Source: Numida meleagris
Taxonomy: Eukaryota; Chordata; Aves; Galliformes; Numididae
Assembly (NCBI RefSeq): GCF_002078875.1
Contig: NC_034438.1
Span: 66,231,404 to 66,295,403 of the forward strand
Length of the DNA stretch: 64,000 nt
Direction of reading: 5' to 3'
Both the position numbers and the translations under genes were made by a program. The notes beneath the pieces were generated by a model. That model did not search any database, was not told the origin of the DNA, and worked only from the letters and a program-made list of their open reading frames with translations. Shown one piece after another: positions 35,625 to 47,700 of this stretch; the first letter of the stretch is position 1, and the number at the start of each line of letters is the position of its first letter.

Positions 35625-38049
35625 CATCAATAGAAGTTTAATCAGCAGCTGATAGACAGGGTGTTCTACAACAGGTTTGGACTAACAGGCTACCAATCAG
35701 TTAATTGGTTATGCTTATGGAAGAACTGTTTTCTTCCATCTGCTGGGACACTGTAAATCACATTCCATTTACTTTGTTGCTGAGATAACTGCACAACTTA
35801 TTTCTGCTGGGCAGGAGTGAATGTGTTGGGCTGCTTGTGTGTCTGCTCTTTCCGTGGTTCTCAAGCAAAGAGATGTTTCTGCTCAGGAGTTTACACGAGC
35901 GAGCAAACATTCATGTTAACAAACAACTTAATGGACAAGAAGACCTGTGCCGAAAGGTGAAGTACTTGGTGAATGAATGAATGGGGGTTATTCATTCCCC
36001 TGGTTGGTGAGCTCACTCTCTGCTAAATTTAAAGCAGCACTGATGATGTGGCAGCAGCAAGGGAGAACAGGCAGGCTTCAACACAGTGTCTCTGCATGGA
36101 CAGGACAGGGAATACTGCACTGCTTGCTGGAGGACCCTTGTTTTCCCCAGGGATGTAATAGCAGGTCCTGTGCTGGATTTGCTTGTGTTTGGCTCGGACT
36201 GAATCCCAGAGCTTTCATTGTCATCCCTCCTGTTGTGGAGCACCATACACAGCTCATCCTTTGGCTCCAGGCCTCCTGTGTTCCTGTTGAGGAGGTGGCT
36301 GCACACCCAGCCCTCGCACAGTGGCTGAGGGGTGCAGAGCACGCCTTGTCTCCCTGTGTTTGGGCAGCTGCTCCTGCCTCAGAAGGAGCTGCTGGTGGGG
36401 ATGGGGTGCATTGTCCGGACCAACTGTTTTGCTCACAGGCTTGTGAGCTCCAAGGCAGGAATGGGGGAACTTGGCATGAGAGAATTCACAAAGTGAGGTG
36501 GGAATAAACCAAGGAATGCACGTAGGTGCACTGTCCAGACCAAGGCCTCCAGCAATGCCGCTCTGTGTGTGTCTGGGTGATGCTGCTTGCCCCAAAGGCC
36601 AAGGGATCTGCAAGCCACAAGGCAGTTCTGGGCTCTATGTCAAGGGAAGCTGGCCTGATTTACAGCCTTGTGGGTGGCAGGGGATCACAGGGGATGGATG
36701 AGATGACTTGGTATCAGCATGTCTTGTACGCGAGATCTTCAAGGCAATAGCAAAGCATGTTAATGGTCTGTCCTCTCATTAATCTAGTATGAAAAAACTG
36801 AAATATTATCTGGGCATCAGGTGGCATCGCTCTAGATGGGACCATACTTTGGCCAGTTGACTTTACTGGGCAGAGATGACACTACAGAACCTGTGCTCCA
36901 TGCTGAACAAAGAAACTGGGTCTCTGTCTCCTTTGGAGCCCAGGTGTACTCTTCCCTGAGTGTGCAGGGCAACAGACTATTGGACTCAGTTTGCATGAGA
37001 TAAATCCTGTCAGTGGAAGGGACACATTGCCTGTTTAGAAACACACACTGACTCAGCAAGATTTGTACAAATGTTTTCTTTGGACAGCTACCATACAGTC
37101 AAGTAGTTGCTACTATGCATTTGCCCTTTTATGCCATTTCAGACGAAGGATTATCTGTTAGCAAAATCATGTTTAAAATATCTCAAGAAAAATGATATAT
37201 CAAAATCTTCCATATGAGATAAAAGTATCTCTGTCTATGAGAAAAAACTCCCACAGTTCTTCCTTTGGGAGTCCGAGATCTTCTCTGGCTTCTTTGGCAG
37301 TCCTAATTTTACTCAGAGTTTAGTGGGGCTGACCATTATTCAGTGCTTTTCCCTACACAGGGTTCAAGAGGCCTCCAATGACGCTAAGAGCAATCGAAGA
37401 AACAATCTACACAGGGCATAATTATATGCACAGGAGGCTGCAGAAACAAAACGTAAGAAAAAAAAATTAAAGGAAAAATAAAGACTGCAAAAAATTCATA
37501 CAGGTGTGGCCTGCTGGTTGCTGCTTGATGGTTGTTACTTGCCATTTGTCACTCGGTGGTCTAAATGCCTTACAGTGCTTATTTCTAGGAACGTGAGAAA
37601 TAGAGGGCAAAAAAACAGCTTGGATAGGTGTAGGTGTGACCTACCTTGCTTCTTTTCTTAAAATATTTGCTGACCACTGTTGGAGTGAGGATACCAAGTG
37701 TCTGACTTTCTGATGGCTCATTTACAACTTACATTTGAGATTTGTCTGCAAAAGGCCCGAGCTGTGAAACTGAGGCTCAAGTCACAGATGCGTCCATTTG
37801 CAGATGCAAAGCAAGAATTTCTGTTCCAAAGTAGGATATCGCCACTGGGATAGCTCAGCAAAATTTTGCCCACAGTGTATCCTGTGGGTGGTCATTTATT
37901 ATGTTGTGCAGCTCTGTATACCTCTGTCTTCAGTCTTCTTTGTTTACCGTTTGTTCACAACCTCTCTGGGCTGACACGTGCACTCAGACAGACCTCCCGA
38001 GTAGCAGGAAGGCTGCTCGGACCTTTGGCCCCGCAGAGCTGTGGAATCT
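35625..38049. other. Intergenic stretch holding one 99-bp repeat copy
   Basis: Apart from 36427-36525 nothing is recognised. An open stretch at 35977-36507 crosses that repeat and is not supported as a gene. Confidence 0.5.
36427..36525 (+). repeat. Copy A of a 99-bp direct repeat (copy B at 52249-52347)
   Basis: Runs from TTTTGCTCACAGG to GCACGTAG and aligns without gaps to 52249-52347, with 11 differences by eye. Family unknown; it could be part of an old LTR. Confidence 0.75.
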
Positions 38050-38296
38050 AGAGGTCACCCATGGGACCTAGGTAGGTGAGGGGTCTTCTGGGTGCAGATG
38101 TGCCCAAGTGGATCATCTTCTTGAGCAGTTGACCAAGCTGAGAGAGGAGGTCACCAGGCTGAGATACTTTCAGCCACCTGAGAGCAAAATTGATGCTGGG
38201 TATTGCATGGCTGCATGGGCAGACAGACGGCCCTGTCTTGGGGCCCAGTCAGGGGAGGGTGATAAGCAGGCTTCTGACCAGACAGGATAAACACAT

Positions 38297-38930
38297 TGTG
38301 AGAAGCAAGAACAATGTTTGGCTCAAAGCTTGTTCATCGGCACCCATCTGAGACACAACCTGCTCAACAAGCTTTTGAAGTTAATGGCTAATTACCGTGA
38401 GCACAGCAGTAAGAGGACAGATGTGCTCTTCCTCCTGATGAACACAATGTGGGCACCCTGACAGCTACCATCACTGTGATGAACAGGGCATGATGCCCCT
38501 GATAAGTGAGGTAGGGCAGGAGTGTCCCTGACAACCAGCTGCTGCCCTTGGTAACAAAAGGATGCTATGGAAAGGATAAAAACCTGAAGAGTTCTGAGGA
38601 AGAACAGGTACTCCCTCCGCTGAACTGCAACCGTGCAGGTCAACGAGACATCACTGACCAACTTGCTGCCTCCCTGTGGACCAACAAGACATTGCTGGAT
38701 CCCTGGTGGTGACTATCCCCGCTTTGTAAACGATTTGCTAGAATTCCTCTCTTTACTATCACCCATTTCCCCATCTTCCCCACATCCCTTAGTAGCTTAC
38801 AATTTGTAAGAAATCATTGGACAACATTTGGCCTCATTTGCTGCCTTCATCTTCCACTGGGTAAATATATATATATATATATATATTACACTGAACCATC
38901 TCCTCCAATAATTGGAGTGAGACACAAATG
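38297..38930 (+). mobile_element. Possible LTR inserted in CR1 ORF1
   Basis: CR1 ORF1 reading stops near 38290 and resumes near 38935 (WTLMPAWGKRRS, NRFPAL). The insert starts TGTGAGAAGC, has a TATA-like GGATAAAAAC near 38575, and contains an (AT)n run. This resembles a retroviral LTR. No target duplication was found and the right boundary is uncertain. Confidence 0.4.
38863..38887. repeat. (TA)n microsatellite
   Basis: About twelve uninterrupted TA units within the possible LTR insert. Confidence 0.9.
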
Positions 38931-40260
38931 CAGGGTGAGGGTGCCTGGACTCTCATGCCAGCTTGGGGCAAAAGGAGAAGCCTCACCCTTGCCACTGAAG
39001 TCCCACTAACTAATAGATTTCCAGCTCTGGTGCGAGAAAGAAGTTACAGACAGGAGCTTAGAACTGGAAAGGGGTGATGACATTAAGGAATTTCAGCCGA
39101 GGACCCATATCACGATCAGTGCCACTGAAAAAAAGTTGAAGGATCTTAGTAATTGAAGACTCTTTGCTGAGGGGCACTGAAGCACCCATCTGGATGACCT
39201 CTCTAGAGAGGTTTGCTGCCTGCTGGGAGCCCATGTTTTAGGGACATCAAGAAGACAATACCTGGTATGTTAAAACAGGGCGACTATTATCCTCTCCTGG
39301 TCTTTCAAGCCAGGTCACACAAGGCTGTGACCAGGAAATTAAAAAATATCAGAAAGGACTTTGTGTCCCTTGGGAAAGTGTTGAAGGGGTCAGGAGCACA
39401 GGTGGTGTTCTCCTCAGTCCTCTCAGATGGAGACTTGGATCTGCGCAGAAACAGGAGGACTGTCCAGCTGAATGACTGCAGGAGTGGTATCATGCCCAAG
39501 GCTATGGCTTCTGTGATCTAGGTAGCATCTTTGACAAACTGGGAATGGTGACGTGGGACAGGATGCAACTGACCAGGAGAGGCAAGAATATACTAGCAAC
39601 AAGCTAGCTGCACTCACTGCAAGGGCTTTAAAGTAGAGCTGCTGGGGGAAGGGGATGTACTGCTGAGTAACAGAGAAGAGATGGGAACGCTATTGCTCTA
39701 GGAAGCAGTGGGGGAAAGCTTCATATTTGTCCCAGAGGTTTGTGGGAGGGCTTTTCTAGGAAGGCAGTGTGTCCAAAAGCGTGGCTGAAGTGCCCCTATA
39801 CCAATGCATGCAGCATGGGAAACAAGCAAGGGGAGTTGGAAACAGTGGGGCACTCTGAAAACTTTGATCTTATTGCCATCATGGAAACACAGTGGAATGA
39901 TTCACATAATTGGAACAGCACCATTGAGGGCTATAAGGTTTTGATAAGGGTTAGTCAAGGTAGGACGGCAAGGGAGATCCTCTCTGTGTTAAGGAGTGCA
40001 TAGACTGCCAGGCACTCCGTCTGAGAAACAGTCAGGAACAGGTGGAGAGCCTGTGGGTTAAAATTAGGGGTGGGACCAATAAAGGACAGCTCCTGGTTGG
40101 GTCTATTACAGACCACCTGATCAAGAGGAACCTGCTGTTGAGGCCTTCCTGCTTCGTGCTCACAGGCTGTCATCCTGATGTGGGATTTCAACCGCTGGGA
40201 TATCTGCTGGCAAGACAGCATGGAGAGCTATGAGCCACTCAGGAGACTCCCATAGTCTGT

Positions 40261-41230
40261 GGAATCATATAATCTGAATAGTTTGGGCTGGAAGGGGCCT
40301 TTAAGAACATCTAGTTCCAACCCCCTGCTATAGGCAGGGACACCTCCCTCTAGGCCAGGTTGCTCACAGCGCCATCCAGCCTAGCCTTGAACGCTTCCAG
40401 GGAGGGGGCATCCACAACCTCTCTGGGCAACCTGTTACAGTGTCTCACCACCCTCACAGTAAAGAATTTCTTCCTAATATTTCGTCTAAATCTACCCTCT
40501 TCCAGTTTAAAGCCATTTTTCCTCATCCTATCGCTAAATGTGCTTCTAAAAAGTCCCTCCCCAGCTTTTCTGTGGGCCCCCTTCAGGTACTGGAACACTG
40601 CTATAAGGTCCCCTCAGAATGTTTGCTTCTATAGGCTGAAGAGCCCCAGCTCTCTCAGCCTGTCCTCGTAGGGGAGGTGCTCCAGCCCTCTGATCATATT
40701 CGTGGCCCTCCTCTGGACCTGCTCCAACAGCTCCATGTCCTTGCGTTGGGGCCCCCAGAACTGGACGCAGTACTCCAGGTGGGGTCTCATGAGAGCAGAG
40801 TAGAGGGGCAGAATCACCTCCCTCGCCCTGCTGGTCACGCTTCTCTCCATACATCCCACGATATGCTTGGCCTTCTGGGCTGCAAGTGCACGTTGCCAGC
40901 TCATGTCGAGTATTTCATCAACTAACACCCCCAAATCCTTCTCCTCAGGGCTGCTCGCAAGACATTCTCCACCCAGCCTGTATCTGTGCCTGGGATTGAC
41001 TCGACCCAGGTGCAGAACCTTGCACTTGGCCTTGATGAACTTTGTGACGCTGGCATGGGCACACCTCTCAAGCTGTCCAGGTCCCTCTGGATAGCATCCC
41101 TTCCCCCTGGTGTGTCAACTGCACCACTCAGCTTGGTGTCATCTGCAAACTTGCCAAGGGTGCACTTGATCCCACTGTCCTTGTTGCCTACAAAGATGTT
41201 AAATAACAACAGATCCCTAAGGAACACCAT
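40261..41230 (-). mobile_element. CR1 LINE 3' end, antisense, nested in the sense CR1
   Basis: Starts GGAATCATATAATCTG with GGGCTGGAAGGGGCC and ends near CCTAAGGAACACC. The minus strand reads ORF2 C-terminal motifs such as [13 protein letters not shown] and [13 protein letters not shown] in separated pieces. On both sides the host CR1's endonuclease-to-linker region continues. It is about 970 bp and 5'-truncated. Confidence 0.9.
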
Positions 41231-43580
41231 TTGCCATAACTTTCTGATTCAAGCATTGGACAGACTGTCCAGAGGTGAAGCATTGCTGGACCTGGTGCTC
41301 ACCAATGTGGAGGAGATCACTGAAGATATGAAGATCAGAGACAGCCTGGGCTGCAGCAACCCTACCCTGGTTGAGCTCATGATCTCAAGGAATGTGGGCT
41401 TGGCAAAGAGTGGAGTCAGGACCCTGAACTTCAGGAGAGCAAGCTTCAAGTTATTCAGGGAATTTTTGGACAAGATCTCCAGGGAAGGAGTCCTAAGAAA
41501 CAACTGAGTGGAACAAAGCTGGCTTCTTTTTAAGGATGCCTTTCTGACAGTGCAAGAGCTCTCCATCCCTCAGAATAAGAAAGCAGGCAGGGGAGGCAGG
41601 AAAACTGACATGGCTTGGCAAGGACCTGTTGGTCAAAGTGAGGGAAAAGGAGGGCAAGTACAGGCAGTGGGAGGAAGGACGTGTCACCTGGGAAGAATTC
41701 AGGGGTGTTGTCTGGACTTGCAGAGGTGGGATTAAGAAAGCCAAGGCACAGATGGAACTGAACTTAGCGAGGGATGTTAAAAACAAGAGGGATTCTGCAG
41801 GAATGTACGTCAGAAGAGAGAGCCCAAAGAGAGCATACCTCCTCTGCTAAATGAGAGAGGAGAACTGGCTACAGCAGTTGTGGAGAAGGCTGAGGTACTT
41901 AATGAGTTCTTCACTGGAGGTTCTGAACCTCTAGGTGGGAACTAGGGGAGCAAACTCCCCCAGCTGTAAGGGCGGAGCAAGTCCAGGGCCAGCTCATGAG
42001 ACTGAGTGTGTACAAGTCCATGGGGCTGGATGACATGCTTCCCAGGGTCTTAAGGGAGCTGGCTGATGTGGTTGCTGAGCCATTCTCCATCATATTTGAA
42101 AAGCTGTGACTATCAGGCGAAGTTTCTGAGCGCTGGAAAAGGGAAACATAACTCCCATTTGCAAGAAAGGGAAGAAGGAGGACGTGGAGAGCTACAGGCC
42201 GGTGAGCTTTACCTCTATGCCTGGGAAGATCATGGAAGAGATCCTCCTAGAAGACATATTATGGCATGTGAGGGACAATCCAACGCAGCCACCATGGCTT
42301 CACCAAGGGAAGGTCATGCCTGATCAGTCTGGTGGCCTTCTATGTTAGAGTGATGGCATGAGTGGACAGAGGGAAGGCAACTGATGTCACCTACCTGGAA
42401 TTTTGCGAGGCCTTTGACATGGTCCCCCACCGCATCCCTCTCTCTAAAGTGGAGATAAATGTATTTAAAAGGCGGACTATTGGATGGATAAGGAATTGGC
42501 TGGAAGGTTGCAGCCAGAGGGTCGTGGTCAATGGCTCTATGCTCACGTGGAGGCTGATAATGAGCAGTGTCCCCCACAAGGGTCCATCTTGGGACTGGTA
42601 CTCTTTAAGGTCTTTATCAGTGACACAGATGATGAGATCGAGTGCACCTGCAGCAAGTTTGCTGATGACACCAAGCTGAGCGATGCAGTTGGTACAGCAG
42701 AAGGAAGGGATGCCATCCAGAGGGACCTTGATAAACTCAAAAGGTGGGCCCTTGTGAACCTGGTGAGGTTCAACAAAGTAGAGCGCAAGGGTTTGCACTT
42801 GGGTCGAGGTAATTCCAGATAGGTATACAAGCTGGGAGAAGAACTCAGAGGTCCTGGCTGGTGAAAAACTAAACTTGAACCGGAAGCATGTGCTTGCAGC
42901 CCACAAGGCCACTGGTACCCTGGGCTGCATCAGAAGAGAGGTGACCAGCAAGGCGAAGGAGGTGATTGTCCCTCTCTACTCTGCCCTCTGCAGCTGGAGT
43001 ACTGCATCCAAGTCTGGGGCCTCCAACACAGGAAGGATGTGGAGCTTTTGGAGAGGGTCCAGAGGAGAGTCATGAAGATGATCCAGAGGGCTGGAGCACC
43101 TCTCCTATGAAGACTGGCTGAAGGAAGTGGGCTTGTTCAGCCTGGAAAAGAGAGGGCTCTGGGGAGACTTCATTGCGGCCTTCCAACATTCCAAGGGAGT
43201 TTATGATAGGACAGGGGGAAATGGTTTAAACTAAAGGAGGGGAGATTTACATTAGATGTTGGGGACAGTTTTTTTCTGAGAGAGTGGTGAGGTGCTGGAA
43301 CACATTGCCCAGACAGGCTGTGGAGGCCCTGACATTGGAGGTCTTTAAGGCCAGGTTGGATGGGGCCCTTGGCAGTCTCATCTAGGAGTTGGTCTAGTGG
43401 TTGGTAACCCTGCCTGTGGCAGGAAGATTAGAATTTTATGATCCTCAATGTCCCTTCCAACCCAAGCCATTCTATGATTCTATGTTTTCTTCCCCTTGCA
43501 ATAAAAGCCCATTTGTCTTCTTATACATGACACGTATGCCTAGTCACACAGCACTACTGAGCAAATAGGAGCTTTATTAT

Positions 43581-43875
43581 GGAATTATAGAATCATAGAA
43601 TCCTTAGAGTTGGAAGGGACCTGTGAAGGCCCCTAGTCTAACCCCCCTGCAATGAACAGAGACACCACAGCTAGATCAGGTTGCCCAGGGCCTGATCCAG
43701 CCTCACCTTGAAAGTCTCCAGGGATAGGGCGTCAACCACAACACTGTTCCAGTGCCTCACCACCCTCACTAAGAGATTTTTTCTGCATACCTAACCTCAG
43801 TCTACCGTCCCTGAGCTTGAAGCCATTTCCCCTTGTTCTGCTGCCACAGACCCTGCTAAAAAGTTTGTCCCCTTC
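43581..43875 (-). mobile_element. CR1 3' fragment, antisense
   Basis: Reads GGAATTATAGAATCATAG, then TTGGAAGGGACC, TTGCCCAGGGCCTGATCCAG and AGTTTGTCCCCTTC, the usual reverse-complement CR1 3' region. Broken at its 5' side. Confidence 0.85.
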
Positions 43876-44134
43876 AGGACGGACTTTACTGACCAACACT
43901 TCCGCTTTGCAAGAAGTTAGGAGAACAATTACTTTCTTGCTTAGTATCAATCAAAGGTCCAGCCAAATGAGCAGATACGTTGCTCACAGAGTGCCCGCCG
44001 TGAGTTAGTCTTGTTTTGTACGCTTAGGGGATAGTGGCCTTGACAGACCTTGAAGAAAGGCCACGTGGTTCTTAGGAATGATGAATTCTGGTTTAGGGTT
44101 TTTTTTAACTTCTCTGTGGAGCTGCATGTTGTTG
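43876..44134. other. Short unassigned spacer
   Basis: Between two CR1 fragments; nothing recognised. Confidence 0.4.
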
Positions 44135-44275
44135 CTGACTGTCCAGTCCTCCAATGGATCTGCATCCCCATGCAAGGCCTCTTGCCCTCTGGAGGATCAG
44201 CAGCAGCTCCCAGCTGAGTCTTGTCAGCAAACATGCTGAGGATGCACTCTACTTTTGCATCCAGACCAGTCCTCT
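44135..44275 (-). mobile_element. CR1 RT fragment, antisense
   Basis: The minus strand reads VECILSMFADKTQLG, a decayed form of the CR1 reverse transcriptase active-site region (normally FADD). It is an isolated scrap with no 3' tail attached. Confidence 0.6.
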
Positions 44276-44557
44276 GAGTTCTGTCCATTCTTGACACCAC
44301 GGGCTGCAGAGGGACAGTCTGCACCACCACGGTTCTCCTCGTGGGCTGCTGCCTCCTTCAGCCCCGATCCAGCTGCTTCTATGTGGGCTCCTCCAGGGGC
44401 AGGTCCCATTTGGAGGCAGCTGGGGCACGCTCTTCTCTGCTATGGGACAGCTCCCAGGCTCTCCTCATGCTGGTCGCACTTGCAGCCCACCGCTACAGAA
44501 ACCTGGCATGTAAGCTCAACACAGGAGGACAACAAGGGAACAGCTTTGTAATCAAAG

Positions 44558-44563
44558 TTTATT
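44558..44563 (-). terminator. Polyadenylation signal of the MROH-like gene
   Basis: TTTATT on the plus strand is AATAAA on the minus strand, about 31 nt beyond the stop codon. This implies a very short 3' UTR. Confidence 0.8.
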
Positions 44564-44594
44564 GATTAGAGCCATCCGCCCTAGAAGAGGTGGT

Positions 44595-44731
44595 TTAGTG
44601 GTGCCAGCAGCACAGCTGTACGAGCCAGTCCCGAGCTGTTGCTGGACGCATTTCACGTTTCAGACTCAGGATTGTCCCAGCTGCCAGGGAACGGACTGCC
44701 AGATGAGGGTCATCTTCCAAAGGCTGAAGGG
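44595..44731 (-). CDS. MROH-like exon 17 (last)
   Basis: [20 protein letters not shown] to LVQLCCWHH and TAA at 44597-44595. Acceptor TGTTGCAG. The Cys/Trp-rich end is typical of avian family members. Confidence 0.86.
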
Positions 44732-47700
44732 CTGCAACAGAGGGGAACAGAGCAGAGATGAAACCCACCGACCTGCAGAGATCCACGAGCATCCCCTCCG
44801 GACCATGCTGGCCCCACCCATTGCTTTTCCTGGCTAGGAGGAGCACGTGAGACTGAGGGATCAGCTGGAGGCCACTGCTCAGGAGTGCCCCACCTGCACC
44901 AAGAATGCTCCCTTGCCCCTGCAGCATTTCCTTGCAACAGGGCAAGGCAATGGCTGAACACTTCCCAGGCCCTGCCCCCTGCCCTCAGCCCCAGCACACA
45001 CAGCACCACCCTCACTCACCACTGCAGATTTCAAACACCTTTTCCTCACTTTCTTCCCAGAAGTACCGCACAACTACCCCTAGGTAAAGAGCTCCTGTCA
45101 GACCCCCGCTCCCCAGCACGCTCCCAGGAGCGCAGACTGCAGCCCAGCCAGCCCAGCTGCTTCCCCTCCTGTGCCCCAGGCAGGGAAGGTGGCCGAGGGG
45201 GGACCTGAGCAAGGCACCCATCACAGCTACCGGCATGGGCAGGGCGTATCTGGGGGCTGCAGGGCTGCGCATCGCTGCCAGGGCAGGGCCCAAAGAAGGA
45301 CCCAGGGGTTGGGCTCACCGATGAATTTGACAGCCTCGTATCGTAAAGAGGCCTGAGAATCCTTCAGGTACGGCAGGCTCTGCCACAGGTATTCATCCAC
45401 TCTCTTCCTGTCCTTCTGCACCTGGAGAAGAACACAGAGGCATGGGGCTTGCAGACCCCCACAAGCTACTGCTGCAGGTTCTTCTGCCAGCATCCCCTTC
45501 CCCCCAGTGGAGGGGCTGTCCTTACCAAGCACTCCCTGATCTCCACAGTGTTCTCTGCCCGGGCCTGGCGCTTGAGCTCCTTCCACTTCAGGAACTTTGC
45601 ACAAGTGACTAGGGTTTCCCTAGAGGCCTACAGAGAACAGATGCTGGGAGATGGCACCACAGACACACATCCCAAGAATCTGAATGCTTGCTGCCCTCAT
45701 CCTCAATTCCCAGACCACCCCGAGGGGTCAGCACACCCTTGCCTGCATATTGGTCAGGTCTGAAATTCGTACCTGTGCAACACTCGGGGTCTCATCACTC
45801 ATGTGAAGCAGCAGAGGGAGCAGGCCCCTGTGTACGTTCTTCTTCATGGTTCCCTTTTGCCACCACACCACAGCCTCTGTCACATCTTTGAAGAGGCGGA
45901 TGGAACACTCTCGCACTTCACTTGATACCTGAGGGAGGAGAACAGGAGGACCTCAGCAACACACTCTTGCTGCCCATGGTAAGCACAAGCGTAGACATGG
46001 CAGATGTGAAGGGAGAAGCTTCGGAGTCACCTTCTGCACAAAGGCACTGTGCAGTCATGCAAAGAAATGCAACAGGTTTCCAGCACTGGGTGCCTGTGCC
46101 ACAGAGTGCTCCCCCAGCCACACCACCAGGTCAAAGCAGAGCTCACTAGGCCAAGGAGGAGACAGGGCTGGCCCTTGGCAATGCCTCCAGGGCACACGCT
46201 GCCTGCTTAGCCTCCACCTCCCTGCTATGGCACCTGGGGAGAATGCCTGGTAAAGGGAGTGCTCGAGGGTCTGAAAGCAACCCTTGGCAGAAGGTGCTTT
46301 GCTCAGGGGTCAGTCTGGGCCACCGCACAGGGGCCTCACATTGCTGATAACAACTAAGCTGCCAGGGGCAAGGCTGGCTGTGATGCAGAGCCCAGAAGAC
46401 ATCCCACGAGAGCCCAGAGGAGTGGAGAGAGAGAGGAGAAGGCCCTCCTGCTGAGTACCCATCCACAGAGCTCAGCCTCCCAGAGCAGACTTACATGATC
46501 AAAAAGAGGCAGGAGCTCCTCAGCCAGCTCCAGGGCAATGGCACTAGCCTCTCTCTTCCCCAGATGACTCATCACGTTTCTGAAGATATTCAGCGCCTTC
46601 ACAGTGATGTGTGCGTTGGCAGACCTCATGGTATTCATGACATTGGGCAGCAGAGCCCGTATTTCTCTTGCCTGTACAAAACACACAATTTCCTTTTCAT
46701 CAAGCAGGCAATGGCCACCCTGGCCTAAAAGCTCTGATTAAAGAGCACCAGACACACGCCTTGCTTCCTGGCAGCTGCCACAGGAATGCCAACAGCAAAG
46801 TCTGGACAGGTGGTGTCCGTGGGCACACTGATAGGGATGGGGAAGGTAGGAGAAGGAGGGCAGGTGAGCAAGCACTGTGTGCCGTGCTCAGCCACCCCCT
46901 TTTCCAACAGGCCGCCAAGTAACCCATCTGGAAAGCTCCTGGAAATCTCCCCGTGCAGCCACCAAGCCTTACGATGGCCATCACCCCAACTCCTGAGTCT
47001 CAGGCAAGGCCAAGGCACAACACTGCCCACTGCCCCAGTGCCAGGCTGCCAGCAGGGCTTCATGTGACTAGGTCCTGCTCACCATCTCAGGTCTCTCTGA
47101 CAGCAGGCCAAGGCCTCTGAGCACCAGCCAGAGTATTGGCAGGCTTTCCATCTTCAGACACTTCTGCAGCAGTGCTGGCTTACATAACTCTTTCAGGATC
47201 TCATCAGTAGGATGCATCACCTGAAACAAATGCAGCAGTGAGAGCCAGACAGAGGCAGCAGGCCTCCCTGCACCCTGCAGCTGCTGGCTCCTCTGGCAGC
47301 TCTGGGCAGGACACTGGGGCTGCACAGCCTGGCCTGAGGCAGCAGTGCCTTTGGAAGGCACGATGGTCCCTCTGTGCCCCAGGCCTAGCACTACACAGGC
47401 CTGCTTCTCTTGCCCTCTGACCAGCCACAGCCTTTGAGGAGCGTTTGGCCAGCAGAACGTAGCACAAAAAACGGCACCAGACCTGGGTGGCCATGGGGAC
47501 TTCCCCTCCTCGGCCCCGCATCCTGCTCAGCCTGTGCGGAGGCCATGGCTTCATCCCTGCCCCTGCCCCAGCCCCAGCTCTGTCTCTGCCTGACCCCAGG
47601 TTTCCGGGCTGGGGGGCAAGGCAGGAGGAGGCAGGGAGCTGGGGAAAGAGAGCCCTGAAGGAGAGCACGGTGCCTTGTCTGATAACTCACAGTCAGGCGA

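Larger units (their letters stand above)
38050..43484 (+). mobile_element. Near full-length CR1 LINE, sense, interrupted twice
   Basis: The element has an ORF1 coiled-coil-like piece (LLEQLTKLREEVTRLR, 38114-38161), an ORF1 SGNH/GDSL-esterase region (39130-39640, with EDSLLRGTEAPI and GSGAQVVFSSVLS), the ORF2 endonuclease start (39780-40010, NKQGELE, IMETQWND), linker (41231-41850), RT (42360-42830), C-terminal region, and a tail ending ATTCTATGATTCTATG at 43469-43484. Stops and shifts break all ORFs. The 5' limit is approximate. Inserts are at 38297-38930 and 40261-41230. Confidence 0.88.

Noticed and set aside
35977..36507. 176-codon open stretch
   Set aside because: Its end lies in the 99-bp repeat, and a similar frame end at 52329 is explained by the other repeat copy. 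No domain recognised.
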